A stretch of 64,000 bases of DNA from Cellulomonas persica (GTDB lineage Bacteria; Actinomycetota; Actinomycetes; Actinomycetales; Cellulomonadaceae). The stretch covers positions 1-64,000 of the forward strand of contig NZ_BJUA01000016.1 in NCBI RefSeq assembly GCF_007989825.1, in the 5' to 3' direction. Made by a program: the position numbers and the translations under genes. Below, in pieces: positions 55,723 through 63,886 of the stretch; the first letter of the stretch is position 1, and the number at the start of each line of letters is the position of its first letter. Below the pieces are notes generated by a model. The model had not been told where the DNA came from, ran no database searches, and saw only the letters and a list, made by a program, of their open reading frames with translations.

Positions 55723-56213
55723 GCGTGCTCCATCAAAGGGGGTGAATGTGCGGGTGAAATTGGCCGGAGCGTCTTTGGCTCGGGGGGCGGTCGGTGAATG
55801 CGCCTCGCTGGACCAATCGGAGGAACCGGCATAGAAGTTATCGGCGAGCAGGTTCCGGATTTGTGGTCCTTAGGGCCTATTAAGTCCCAGATGTCGACAA
55901 TGCTCCGGGCAACAATGCAGGTCACAGACATGCAGGCATGAGCAAATTGGACATGTGAGGGAGTTGTGAGCGTCCCTGGCAAATCGCGTGGACCGGTGGC
56001 AGATTGCACAACTGGTGCCACATGTCCGAATTGCGCCGTGACGCGGGTCACCTATTCGTCGGGCCTTTGCTCGCACATGTGCGCTACGCCACGGCCGGTG
56101 CCTGCGGCCCGCTCGCCCGCGGCGCGAGGGCCAAGCGGGTGAAACCGGACAAGACGGCGTGAAAGACGCGAAAAGGGTCGATATCCTCGCGTGGTCGCCT
56201 ACTCGGGGAGCTG
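55723..56213 (+). promoter_or_regulatory. Divergent EPS regulatory region, locally low GC
   Basis: 491 bp without a gene. Its middle (about 55830-56080) is visibly less GC-rich than any neighbour. It contains CGGGTGAAAT at 55751, three ACATGT sites (55951, 56020, 56075), a Crp-like CGTGA-N6-TCACC at 56037-56052, and the shared CGGGTGAAAC element at 56136-56154 followed by ATATCCTC at 56181. Its layout suggests promoters for both the beta-helix gene and the GT4 gene under several regulators. Confidence 0.55.
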
Positions 56214-57449
56214 ATGACGTTGGGCAAGGAGCGGCAGGGGGCCGACCGCGGGTCGGGGCCGCTGGCCGTCGCGATGATCGGGACGCGCGGCGTCCCGGCG
56301 CGCTACGGCGGGTTCGAGACCGCGATCGAGGAGGTCGGCCGTCGGCTCGCCGACCGCGGCCACCGGGTCGTCGTCTACTCCCGCTCGCACCCGCAGGACG
56401 ACGGCGGCCGCAGCCACCTCGGCATGGAGCGGGTCGTGCTCCCCGCGCTGCGCAAGCGGTCGCTCGAGACGCTGAGCCACACGGCGCTGTCGGTGGGCCA
56501 CGTGCTGGGGCACCGGGTCGACGCCGCGTTCGTCTTCAACGCCGCGAACGCCCCGCTCCTGCCGGTGCTGCGCGCCGCGCGCATCCCGGTGGCGACGCAC
56601 GTCGACGGCCTCGAGTGGAAGCGCGCGAAGTGGGGGCCCACCGGGCGGCGCTACTACCGCCGCGCCGAGGAGCTCGCGGTGCGCTGGTCCGACGCGCTCA
56701 TCGCGGACGCCCCGGGCATCGCGCAGTACTACGACGACGAGTTCGGGGTGCCGACGCGCTACCTCGCGTACGGCGCCCCCGTCATCGCACCCGACGGCGA
56801 CCGGCTCGCCGAGCTCGACCTGCGTCCCGGCGGGTACCACCTCGTCGTCGCGCGCTTCGAGCCCGAGAACCACGTCGAGGTCGCCGTCGCGGGGTACGTC
56901 GCGAGCGGGGCGACGCTGCCGCTCGTCGTCGTCGGCTCGGCGCCGTACGCGGACGCGTACACGCAGCGTGTGCACGCGGCCGCGGCGGGCGACCCGCGCG
57001 TGCGGTTCCTCGGCGGCGTGTGGGACGCCGAGCTGCTCGACCAGCTCTACGCCAACGCGGCCACCTACGTGCACGGCCACAGCGTGGGCGGGACGAACCC
57101 CTCGCTCCTGCGGGCGATCGGCGCCGGCACCGCGACGCTCGCGTTCGACGTCTCGTTCAACCGGGACGTGCTGCGCGGGGACGGCCGCTACTTCGGGGAC
57201 GCCGCGAGCCTCGCGCGCGTGCTCGACGAGGCGGAGGCCGACCCGGGCGCGACCGCGTCGGCGGGCGAGCGGCTGCGCGAGCGTGCGCGCGACTTCGACT
57301 GGGACGACGTCGCAGCGGGGTACGAGGAGCTCGCGCGGGACCTGGTCGCGCGACGCGTGCCCGGCCCGCAGCGCGTGCGGCGCCGGGGTGCGCCCGAGCG
57401 CGAGGCCGCGCGACCCGTCGCGGCGACGGCGGTGGCGCACGGTGACTGA
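56214..57449 (+). CDS. Glycosyltransferase, DUF1972/GT4 type
   Basis: 411 residues from ATG 56214 (GGGGAG upstream). Begins with the DUF1972 pattern AMIGTRGVPARYGGFETAIE, then GHRVVVYSRSH, HVDGLEWKRAKWG and IADAPGIAQYY; the GT-B C-terminal half has LGGVWDAELLDQLYANAATY and GGTNPSLLRAIGAGTATLAF (the E/SLxEA-like donor site). Related proteins are rhamnosyl- or other deoxysugar transferases in EPS loci. The C-terminal 25 residues are Arg/Ala-rich and overlap the next gene by 8 nt. Confidence 0.9.
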   Translation: MTLGKERQGADRGSGPLAVAMIGTRGVPARYGGFETAIEEVGRRLADRGHRVVVYSRSHPQDDGGRSHLGMERVVLPALRKRSLETLSHTALSVGHVLGHRVDAAFVFNAANAPLLPVLRAARIPVATHVDGLEWKRAKWGPTGRRYYRRAEELAVRWSDALIADAPGIAQYYDDEFGVPTRYLAYGAPVIAPDGDRLAELDLRPGGYHLVVARFEPENHVEVAVAGYVASGATLPLVVVGSAPYADAYTQRVHAAAAGDPRVRFLGGVWDAELLDQLYANAATYVHGHSVGGTNPSLLRAIGAGTATLAFDVSFNRDVLRGDGRYFGDAASLARVLDEAEADPGATASAGERLRERARDFDWDDVAAGYEELARDLVARRVPGPQRVRRRGAPEREAARPVAATAVAHGD

Positions 57450-58188
57450 GCGATCGACGGCCGTGCCTCCCGGCGAGCGCTCACGCTCGTACCGTGAGGC
57501 GTACGCACGCCTGGTGGCGGCGCAGAAGACCGCCGCGCGCGGCGCCCCCGCGTACTCGAGGTACGTCAACCGGCGGCTGGGGCGGTTCCTGGCTGCCTGG
57601 GCGTACTCGCGCGGCCTGTCGCCCAACCAGGTCACCGGGCTCAGCGCCCTGGCGACCTTCACGGGCATCGCCCTGCTCGCCCTGCTGCCGCAGACGCTCT
57701 GGCTCGGCGCGGTCGTCGCCGCGCTGCTCGTCCTGGGCTACGCGCTGGACTCCGCCGACGGTCAGGTCGCGCGGCTGTCCGGGACGTCGAGCCAGGCGGG
57801 GGAGTGGCTCGACCACGTCGTCGACTCGACGAAGGTCGTCACCCTGCCGCTCGCGCTGCTCGTGGGCCTCGCCCGGTTCGGCGAGCTCGGCGACGGCTGG
57901 CTGCTGATCCCCTTGCTGCACGCGGTCGTCGGCACGGTCCTGTTCTTCGCGATGATCCTCACCGAGCAGATGCGCCGCGCGCGGGGGACGACGAGCGTCG
58001 CGGAGCCGGGGGCGGCGGGCCGGCTGCGTGCGCTGCTCCTGGTGCCCACCGACTACGGCGTCCTGTGCGTCTCCTTCCTCCTGCTCGGGTTCCCCCTCGT
58101 GTTCCTGTCCGTGTACGGCTTGCTCGTGGTGTGCACGACGCTGTTCCTCGTCGCCGCTCTCGTGAAGTGGTTCCGCGAGCTCGCCTGA
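57442..58188 (+). CDS. CDP-alcohol phosphatidyltransferase-family membrane enzyme
   Basis: 248 residues from GTG 57442, overlapping the GT4 gene. The complete CDP-OH-P signature D-x2-DG-x2-AR-x8-G-x3-D-x3-D is present (DSADGQVARL ... GEWLDHVVD), with about six hydrophobic segments. The family transfers a phospho-alcohol from CDP-alcohol to a second alcohol. Inside a glycan locus it could make a phospholipid anchor or a phospho-polyol (inositol, glycerol) substituent. About 40 extra soluble residues precede the first helix. Confidence 0.9.
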   Translation: MTERSTAVPPGERSRSYREAYARLVAAQKTAARGAPAYSRYVNRRLGRFLAAWAYSRGLSPNQVTGLSALATFTGIALLALLPQTLWLGAVVAALLVLGYALDSADGQVARLSGTSSQAGEWLDHVVDSTKVVTLPLALLVGLARFGELGDGWLLIPLLHAVVGTVLFFAMILTEQMRRARGTTSVAEPGAAGRLRALLLVPTDYGVLCVSFLLLGFPLVFLSVYGLLVVCTTLFLVAALVKWFRELA

Positions 58189-58219
58189 CCTGTCCTATTC
58201 GTCATAGTTCCCTCGTCAG

Positions 58220-58235
58220 TGTGACGAAGGTCACA
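58220..58235. promoter_or_regulatory. Crp/GlxR-type operator
   Basis: TGTGA-N6-TCACA, an exact match to the Crp consensus (also GlxR and mycobacterial Crp), in the 283 bp gap before the beta-helix gene at 58472. The rest of the gap shows no gene or clear promoter. Confidence 0.65.
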
Positions 58236-58471
58236 TCTTGATGTCGGCGACGTCACGTTTCTGCCGTCATGCCTGGTAGATGCGGCAGACGCACGCCCGG
58301 CCCCGGCCGTGCCCGACATCCGGCCGCGCCACCCGATCGGCAGGCGGCATTCACTCGTCCGTGTCCCTCCCCCTAGGCTCACCGACCAGCGACGACGCCC
58401 CGTGCGCCGTCGTGGCGCGTCGGGCACGACGCGCGTGACCGCGATCGTCGGACGTAGGGACACACCGGGCC

Positions 58472-59758
58472 ATGATCGGACAACGAGCACTCTCGACGGT
58501 CGCCACCGTCGTCGGCGCGCTGATCCTCGGCATGGTGGCGGGCGGAGTGGCCTCCGCACAGGTGACGCTCGAGCAGTCGGCGTCCCCGCTCGAGCCGGTC
58601 GTCGCCGCACGCCCCACCCCCGCGCCCGGTGCGGCAGGTGCCGGCTCCGCCCCGCGGCAGGGGGGCTCCCCGGCCGGCTCGTCCGCGACCGGGACGTTCG
58701 GCGGGTCCGGGACGATCGGCGCGGCCGGGACCGGCGGCAGCGCCGCCGCGGTCTGCCTCGCGGGCTTCTGGCGCTGCAACGGCGTCGACCGGCCCATCTC
58801 GCGCAACCGTCCCGGCATCACCACCCCCGCTCCGAGCCCGTCCGCGACGCCCACCGCGAGCGCCTCGCCGACGAGCAGCCCGACGCCTCGGCCGAGCGCG
58901 AGCCCCACGCCGACCCGCAGTCCGAGCCCGAGCGCGAGCCCGACGCCGACCAAGCCGCCGACGACGGCGCCGCCGTCCAGCGGCCGTCCCGGCCCCGACA
59001 ACACGGGCGTCCCCACCGGCACGAAGCTGTCGGTCGTCGAGGGTGACGTGAAGGTGACCGAGCCCAACACGGTGATCAGCGGCAAGGAGATCCGCGGCAT
59101 CGTCTGGGTGCAGGCGCCCGGCACCGTGATCCGCAACTCGGTGATCAACGGCCGTGCCGTGAGCTCGAGCCTCGCGCTCGTCATGGTGCAGAGCGGCGGG
59201 AGCGTGACGATCGAGGACTCCGAGCTCTACGCCCGGATCCCGTCCCCGTACCTGCGCGGCATCATCGGCAGCGACTTCACGCTGACGCGCGTCGACATCC
59301 ACACCGTGACCGACCAGCTCATGCTCACGGACGGGGACGTCCTGGTGCAGGACTCGTGGCTGCACGACAACGTGCGGTTCGAGAAGGACCCGAACCAGGG
59401 CGGCGCCACGACGCACGACGACAACGTGCAGATCAGCAAGGGCGACAACATCAAGCTGCTGCGCAACACGTTCTCGGGTTCGAGCAGCGCGTCGCTCATG
59501 GTCACGCAGGACCAGGGCGCGGTGAGCAACCTCGTGCTGTCGGGCAACCACATCAGCGACGGCGGTTGCGCGGTGAACCTCGCCGAGAAGGGCTACGGGA
59601 CGATCAGTCCCACGACGCTCACGAACAACGTGTTCACCCGCACCCAGATCCACTCGGGCTGCGCGATCATCGCGGACCAGGGGACCCTCAACGCCCTGAC
59701 GATCTCGGGCAACACCTGGTCCGACGGCACGGCGGTCAAGGCGCGACCCCGCAGCTGA
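58472..59758 (+). CDS. Secreted beta-helix protein with Ser/Pro/Thr linker
   Basis: 428 residues from ATG 58472. Signal peptide (ALSTVATVVGALILGMVAGG, cleavage near ASAQ), a Gly/Ala/Pro-rich spacer with two cysteines, a 50-residue linker of TPxPSxSPTP type (likely O-glycosylated, consistent with the Pmt in this window), then a beta-helix domain (VIRNSVINGRAV, DSWLHDNVRFEKDPN, HDDNVQISKGDN, SDGGCAVNLAEKG) that aligns with the C-terminal domain of the protein at 53212-55722. Likely a second extracellular protein of the same glycan system. Confidence 0.85.
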   Translation: MIGQRALSTVATVVGALILGMVAGGVASAQVTLEQSASPLEPVVAARPTPAPGAAGAGSAPRQGGSPAGSSATGTFGGSGTIGAAGTGGSAAAVCLAGFWRCNGVDRPISRNRPGITTPAPSPSATPTASASPTSSPTPRPSASPTPTRSPSPSASPTPTKPPTTAPPSSGRPGPDNTGVPTGTKLSVVEGDVKVTEPNTVISGKEIRGIVWVQAPGTVIRNSVINGRAVSSSLALVMVQSGGSVTIEDSELYARIPSPYLRGIIGSDFTLTRVDIHTVTDQLMLTDGDVLVQDSWLHDNVRFEKDPNQGGATTHDDNVQISKGDNIKLLRNTFSGSSSASLMVTQDQGAVSNLVLSGNHISDGGCAVNLAEKGYGTISPTTLTNNVFTRTQIHSGCAIIADQGTLNALTISGNTWSDGTAVKARPRS

Positions 59759-59808
59759 CCTGCAGAACCACGTCACGACGCGCCGCGCGCGTCGTTACGA
59801 TCGGGCAC

Positions 59809-60696
59809 ATGCCGCAGACCGCCCATCCCGGGACCGATGGTGCGATCGTCGTCGTGAACTACGGCTCGTCCGCGCTGCTCGCGCGGCACCTGACCCCCTT
59901 CCCGGCCGCGGGCGGTCCGCGGGTCGTGGTCGTCGACAACTTCAGCACGGCCGACGAGCGTGCCGCGATCACGGCACTCGCGCGCCGGCACGGGTGGGAG
60001 CTCGTCGCCCAGCCGAACGTGGGCTTCGGCGCGGGCATGAACGCGGGCGTCGCGCGTGCCCTCGAGCTCGGGAGCACCGCGGTGCTCCTGCTCAACCCCG
60101 ACGTGCAGATCGAGCCCGACGGCGCCGCCGACCTGCTCGCGCAGGTCGCTGACGACGAGCACCTGATGGTCGCGCCCGCGGTCCGGCACGGCGACGGCCG
60201 GCCCGCGTTCTCGCGCGGCACGCTCGACCTGCGCACCGGTGCGCTGCGCACCAGCGGCGCGCTCGACCCGCGGCTCGAGCCGTGGCTCACGGGCGCGTGC
60301 CTCGCGCTGTCCGCGGACCTGTGGCGCCGGACCGGCGGGTTCAGCGACGCGTACTTCATGTACTGGGAGGACCTCGAGCTGAGCGTGCGCGCCACGCGCT
60401 CCGGGGCGCGGCTCGTGGTGCGCGACGACCTCGTCGTGGTGCACGACGCGGGCGGCACGCAGGGTGCGGGCAAGTCGTCGCTCTACCGCTACTACAACTG
60501 CCGCAACCGCCTGCTGTTCGCGCGCCGGAACCTGCCGCGACGCGCGGCGCTGCGGTGGGTCGCGGGCGCACCGCGCTACGCGTGGGACGTCGGGACGCGC
60601 GGCGGCCGAGGGAACGCGCTGCGGCACCCCGCCGCGACGCTGTGGCCCGCGCTGCGCGGGTCTCTGGCAGGCACCTGGACGGTGCTCGCGCGTTAG
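59809..60696 (+). CDS. Glycosyltransferase family 2 (rhamnosyltransferase-like)
   Basis: 295 residues from ATG 59809. GT2 fold of the WcaA/RfbN type: AIVVVNYGSSALLARHL, VVVVDNFSTADER, NVGFGAGMNAGV, LLLNPDVQIEPDG and MYWEDLELSVRATRSGARL. TACGAT sits 7 nt before the ATG, hinting at a leaderless transcript. Its TAG overlaps the converging GT2 gene by 4 bp. Confidence 0.92.
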   Translation: MPQTAHPGTDGAIVVVNYGSSALLARHLTPFPAAGGPRVVVVDNFSTADERAAITALARRHGWELVAQPNVGFGAGMNAGVARALELGSTAVLLLNPDVQIEPDGAADLLAQVADDEHLMVAPAVRHGDGRPAFSRGTLDLRTGALRTSGALDPRLEPWLTGACLALSADLWRRTGGFSDAYFMYWEDLELSVRATRSGARLVVRDDLVVVHDAGGTQGAGKSSLYRYYNCRNRLLFARRNLPRRAALRWVAGAPRYAWDVGTRGGRGNALRHPAATLWPALRGSLAGTWTVLAR

Positions 60697-61562
60697 CGGG
60701 TCGTCGCGTCGCGGCCCCACGGCGTCGCCGAGCCGCGGCGGCGGTGGCGGCGGTCGATCGCACGCGCCGGCAGCTCGACCGCGTACCAGACGGCCGTCCC
60801 GACGAGCCCGTCGTCGGCCAGGCGGCTCCGCAACGTGCGCGGCGGGCGCCGGGGCGGCGCGTCGGGCCGTGCCGCGGGCCGACGCTCGACGGGCAGCACG
60901 CGGGCGAGCTCGTGGCCCCCCGCGATGATGCGCGCGCGACGGCGCACCTGGGCGCGCAGCGTGCGCGGCGGGCGGACGGTCGACGTCCCGGGGCTGACCA
61001 CGCGCTCGTGCGGCGCGAACACCGCACGCGCCCAGCCGTCGTCGGCGATGACGTCCGGGAGGTCCGCCAGGCGCGGCAGGCCCGCGCGGTTCACCGCGTA
61101 GACGCCCCGCGCGCCGATGTCGCCGCTGCGCACGTGCGGCTCGTGCAGCCACGCCGCGTAGTAGCGCCGCACGCCCCACGAGCACGCCGACAGGTCCAGG
61201 GCGAGCGCGGGGGCGCTGATGAGCGGTGAGGCGCCGGCGAGCGCGCACGCCAGCCCCGGCAGCGCCGCGTCGTCGAGCACGACGTCCGCGTCGACCACCG
61301 CGACGACGTCGTCGTCGTGCGACGCGTGCGCCAGGCCCGCGCGGACCGCGTTGGCCTTGCCCCCGGTCGGCAGGTCGACGAGCGTGACGCGCGGGTCGTC
61401 GAGGTCGCGCACGCGCTGCGCGGTCGCGTCGCTGCAGCCGTTCGCGACGACGACCACGCGCACGCGCACGCCGTCCGCGGCCAGCAGTGATCGCACGCAG
61501 CGCGCGATCACGCGCTCCTCGTCGTGCGCCGGGACGACGACGAGGACCTGCGGCACGCTCAC
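60693..61562 (-). CDS. Glycosyltransferase family 2
   Basis: 289 residues from GTG 61562, overlapping the stop of the upstream GT4 gene (GTGA). VLVVVPAHDEERVIARCVRS, VVVANGCSDATAQ, GGKANAVRAGL and VVDADVVLDD mark a GT-A fold with the DxD motif. Lacks clear transmembrane segments; the C-terminal half is Arg-rich. The acceptor is unknown. Confidence 0.88.
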   Translation of the reverse strand: MSVPQVLVVVPAHDEERVIARCVRSLLAADGVRVRVVVVANGCSDATAQRVRDLDDPRVTLVDLPTGGKANAVRAGLAHASHDDDVVAVVDADVVLDDAALPGLACALAGASPLISAPALALDLSACSWGVRRYYAAWLHEPHVRSGDIGARGVYAVNRAGLPRLADLPDVIADDGWARAVFAPHERVVSPGTSTVRPPRTLRAQVRRRARIIAGGHELARVLPVERRPAARPDAPPRRPPRTLRSRLADDGLVGTAVWYAVELPARAIDRRHRRRGSATPWGRDATTR

Positions 61563-62734
61563 GACGCGTCCGCGGGGCCGTGCGCGCCGGCCAGGTCGTC
61601 GAGCGCGGAGGTCACCGCGTCGTCGTAGCGCTGCGTGCCGAACCGCGTGAGCGCGTCGGCGCGGCCCTGCGCCGCGAGGCGCTCCCGCAGCGCGGTGTCG
61701 TCCGCGAGCTCGCGCACCGCGGACGCGAGCGCGGCGGGGTCGTCGGGCGGCACGAGCAGGCCGGTCTCCCGGTCCCGCACGATCTCCGCGAGGCCCTGCA
61801 CGCGCGACACGACGACCGGGCGCTGCGCGAGCAGCGCCTCGACCGCCGCGTTCCCGAACGGCTCGACGCGCGAGGGCACGAGCGCGACGTCGGCGCGCTC
61901 GAGCTCGTCCCACACGGGGTGCACGAACCCGAGCAGCTCGACCCGGTCCTCGAGCTCGCGCCGCGCGATGAGCTCGCGCAGCTCCTCCTCGAACCACTCG
62001 TAGCCCTCGAACACGCTGCCCGCGAGACGCAGGTGCACGTCGTAGCCCTCGTGCACGAGCCGGCTCACGGCCTCGATCGCGACGTCCGTGCCCTTGCGGG
62101 GGGACAGGCGCCCGACGAGCGCGACGCGCAGCGGGCCGTCACCCGCGCGCTGCTGGGGCGGGCGAGGCGGGCCGGGCACACCGTTGACGACCACCGTGGT
62201 CCGCTCCGCGAGGCTCGGGAACACCCGGCCCAGCGCGCGGCGCGCCGCCTCGCTGTTCGCCAGGAGCGCGTCGGCCAGGAGCAGCGGCGCGGTCAGGCCC
62301 GCGGTGATCACGCGTGCCTGGTCCTCCTCAGCCTCGTGCACGTGGCACAGCACCGGGACGCGCGCGAGCCGCGCCGCGACGAGCCACGCCGGGATCGTCA
62401 CGGTGCTCACGTACAGCGCGGTCGCGTGCGTCTCGCGCAGGAACCGGGCCGCGCGCACGACGGCGGCGGCCGACCGGGCGCCGAGCGCGACGAGCCCGCG
62501 CGGGTTCAGCAGCGCCTTGCGCAGCACCGGGAACGGCGCGGTCAGCACGTGCGCGCCCAGGTCGTACGCGCGCTCGGCGAGCGGTCCGGGCCCCGGCAGG
62601 ACGAGCGTGACCGCCCAGCCTGCGGCGAGGGCCGCACGCACCGACTCGAGCATCTGCAGGTCCGCGCCGTACAGCTCCGTGGACGGGTGGGCGACGACGA
62701 GCCGGCGCGTCCCGCTCGTCGTGCGCGATGCCAC
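61559..62734 (-). CDS. Glycosyltransferase family 4
   Basis: 391 residues from GTG 62734 with GGAGG 6 nt upstream. GT-B fold: VVAHPSTELYGADLQMLESV (N-terminal, S-x-x-GG-like variant), HVHEAEEDQARV, NSEAARRAL, VALVGRLSPRKGTDVAIEAV (start of the donor domain) and PSRVEPFGNAAVEALLAQRP (the EPFG-x7-E retaining signature). Adds a sugar to the growing repeat unit. Confidence 0.92.
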   Translation of the reverse strand: MASRTTSGTRRLVVAHPSTELYGADLQMLESVRAALAAGWAVTLVLPGPGPLAERAYDLGAHVLTAPFPVLRKALLNPRGLVALGARSAAAVVRAARFLRETHATALYVSTVTIPAWLVAARLARVPVLCHVHEAEEDQARVITAGLTAPLLLADALLANSEAARRALGRVFPSLAERTTVVVNGVPGPPRPPQQRAGDGPLRVALVGRLSPRKGTDVAIEAVSRLVHEGYDVHLRLAGSVFEGYEWFEEELRELIARRELEDRVELLGFVHPVWDELERADVALVPSRVEPFGNAAVEALLAQRPVVVSRVQGLAEIVRDRETGLLVPPDDPAALASAVRELADDTALRERLAAQGRADALTRFGTQRYDDAVTSALDDLAGAHGPADAS

Positions 62735-62763
62735 GGCGGACCTCCAGTGCGGTCGAACGGGTG

Positions 62764-62811
62764 CGGGCGAAATCGCCGGAAAGCGGGCGAAGTGGGCCGT
62801 TGGATGCTATC
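62764..62811 (+). promoter_or_regulatory. CGGGCGAAA element between divergent EPS genes
   Basis: CGGGCGAAATCGCC at 62764 and CGGGCGAAGTGGGCC at 62784, two copies 20 bp apart, with TATC at 62808. Resembles the block at 49645 and 56136; it lies upstream of the GT2 gene at 62889. Confidence 0.4.
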
Positions 62812-62888
62812 GAAGTCGGTACTGTCCCACCCGGGCGGCGGAGGGTGAACTCCGTGGTCAGACGGGTGGTCGAGCAGGGGAGCGACGG

Positions 62889-63842
62889 ATGCAGACGGAG
62901 ACGGCCGACGGTCGGGACGCCGGGCCGACGAGCGAGCGCGTCGTCGTCGCGATGCTCACCTACCGGCGGCCCGAGGACCTGCGGGAGGCGGTCCCGGCGT
63001 TCCTCGCCGCGTCCGCCGACCAGGGTGCGACGCTGCTCGTCGTCGACAACGACCCCGACGGCTCGGCCCGCGCGTGGGTCACCTCCTACGGCGACGACCG
63101 GCTCCGCTACGCGCACGAGCCCCGTCCCGGGATCGCGGCGGCCCGCAACCGCGCGCTCGACGAGACCGGGGACGACGACGTGCTCGTGTTCGTCGACGAC
63201 GACGAGCGCCCCGAGCCGGGCTGGCTCGAGGCGATGCTCGGCTACCACCGCAGCACGGGCGCGCCCGTGGTCGTCGGCGCGGTCGTCGCGGACTACGCGC
63301 AGCCGCCCGAGAGCTGGATGACCGCGGCGCCGTTCTTCGGGCGCCGTCGCCTGCGCACCGGGACCGAGCTCGAGGCCGCGGGCACGGGCAACTTGCTGCT
63401 CGACCTGCGTGCGGTGCGGCCGCTGGGCGTCCGGTTCGACGAGCGGTTCGGCCTGAGCGGCGGCAGCGACACGATGTTCACGCGCACGCTCGTCGCGCGG
63501 GGCCTGCGCCTCGTGACGTGCGACGAGGCCGTGGTGCGCGAGCGCATCCCCGCGGACCGCATGACGCCCGGGTGGGTGCTGCGGCGCGCGCGGCGCAGCG
63601 GGAACTCGGCGGCGCGCGCCGAGCACGCCGTCGCCCGCCCGGGTGCGCAGCGAGCGCTCGTGACCGTGCGCTACACGGTGCGCGGCACGCTGCGCGTCGC
63701 GGGCGGCGCCGCGCGCACCGTGCTCGGCGCGCTGCGCCGCGACCCCGTCGAGCAGCTCATGGGCCGGCGCACGACGCAGCGCGGTGTCGGGATGCTCGCG
63801 GGCGCGGCCGGGAAGGTCGTCTCGGAGTACGAGCGCGTCTGA
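62889..63842 (+). CDS. Glycosyltransferase family 2
   Basis: 317 residues from ATG 62889 (AGGGGAG upstream). VVVAMLTYRRPEDLREAVPA, LLVVDNDPDGSA, GIAAARNRALDE, VFVDDDERPEPGWLEAM (DDD metal site) and FGLSGGSDTMFTRTLVARG. The C-terminal 80 residues are basic with a possible amphipathic helix. Divergent from the GT4 gene. Confidence 0.92.
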   Translation: MQTETADGRDAGPTSERVVVAMLTYRRPEDLREAVPAFLAASADQGATLLVVDNDPDGSARAWVTSYGDDRLRYAHEPRPGIAAARNRALDETGDDDVLVFVDDDERPEPGWLEAMLGYHRSTGAPVVVGAVVADYAQPPESWMTAAPFFGRRRLRTGTELEAAGTGNLLLDLRAVRPLGVRFDERFGLSGGSDTMFTRTLVARGLRLVTCDEAVVRERIPADRMTPGWVLRRARRSGNSAARAEHAVARPGAQRALVTVRYTVRGTLRVAGGAARTVLGALRRDPVEQLMGRRTTQRGVGMLAGAAGKVVSEYERV

Positions 63843-63851
63843 GGCGCGCAC

Positions 63852-63874
63852 CCGACCCGAGCGGGCCGGGTCGG
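63852..63874. terminator. Bidirectional terminator
   Basis: CCGACCCG and CGGGTCGG with a 7-nt loop, 9 bp after the GT2 stop and 12 bp from the converging partial gene. Confidence 0.65.
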
Positions 63875-63886
63875 CGCCGATCCGGT

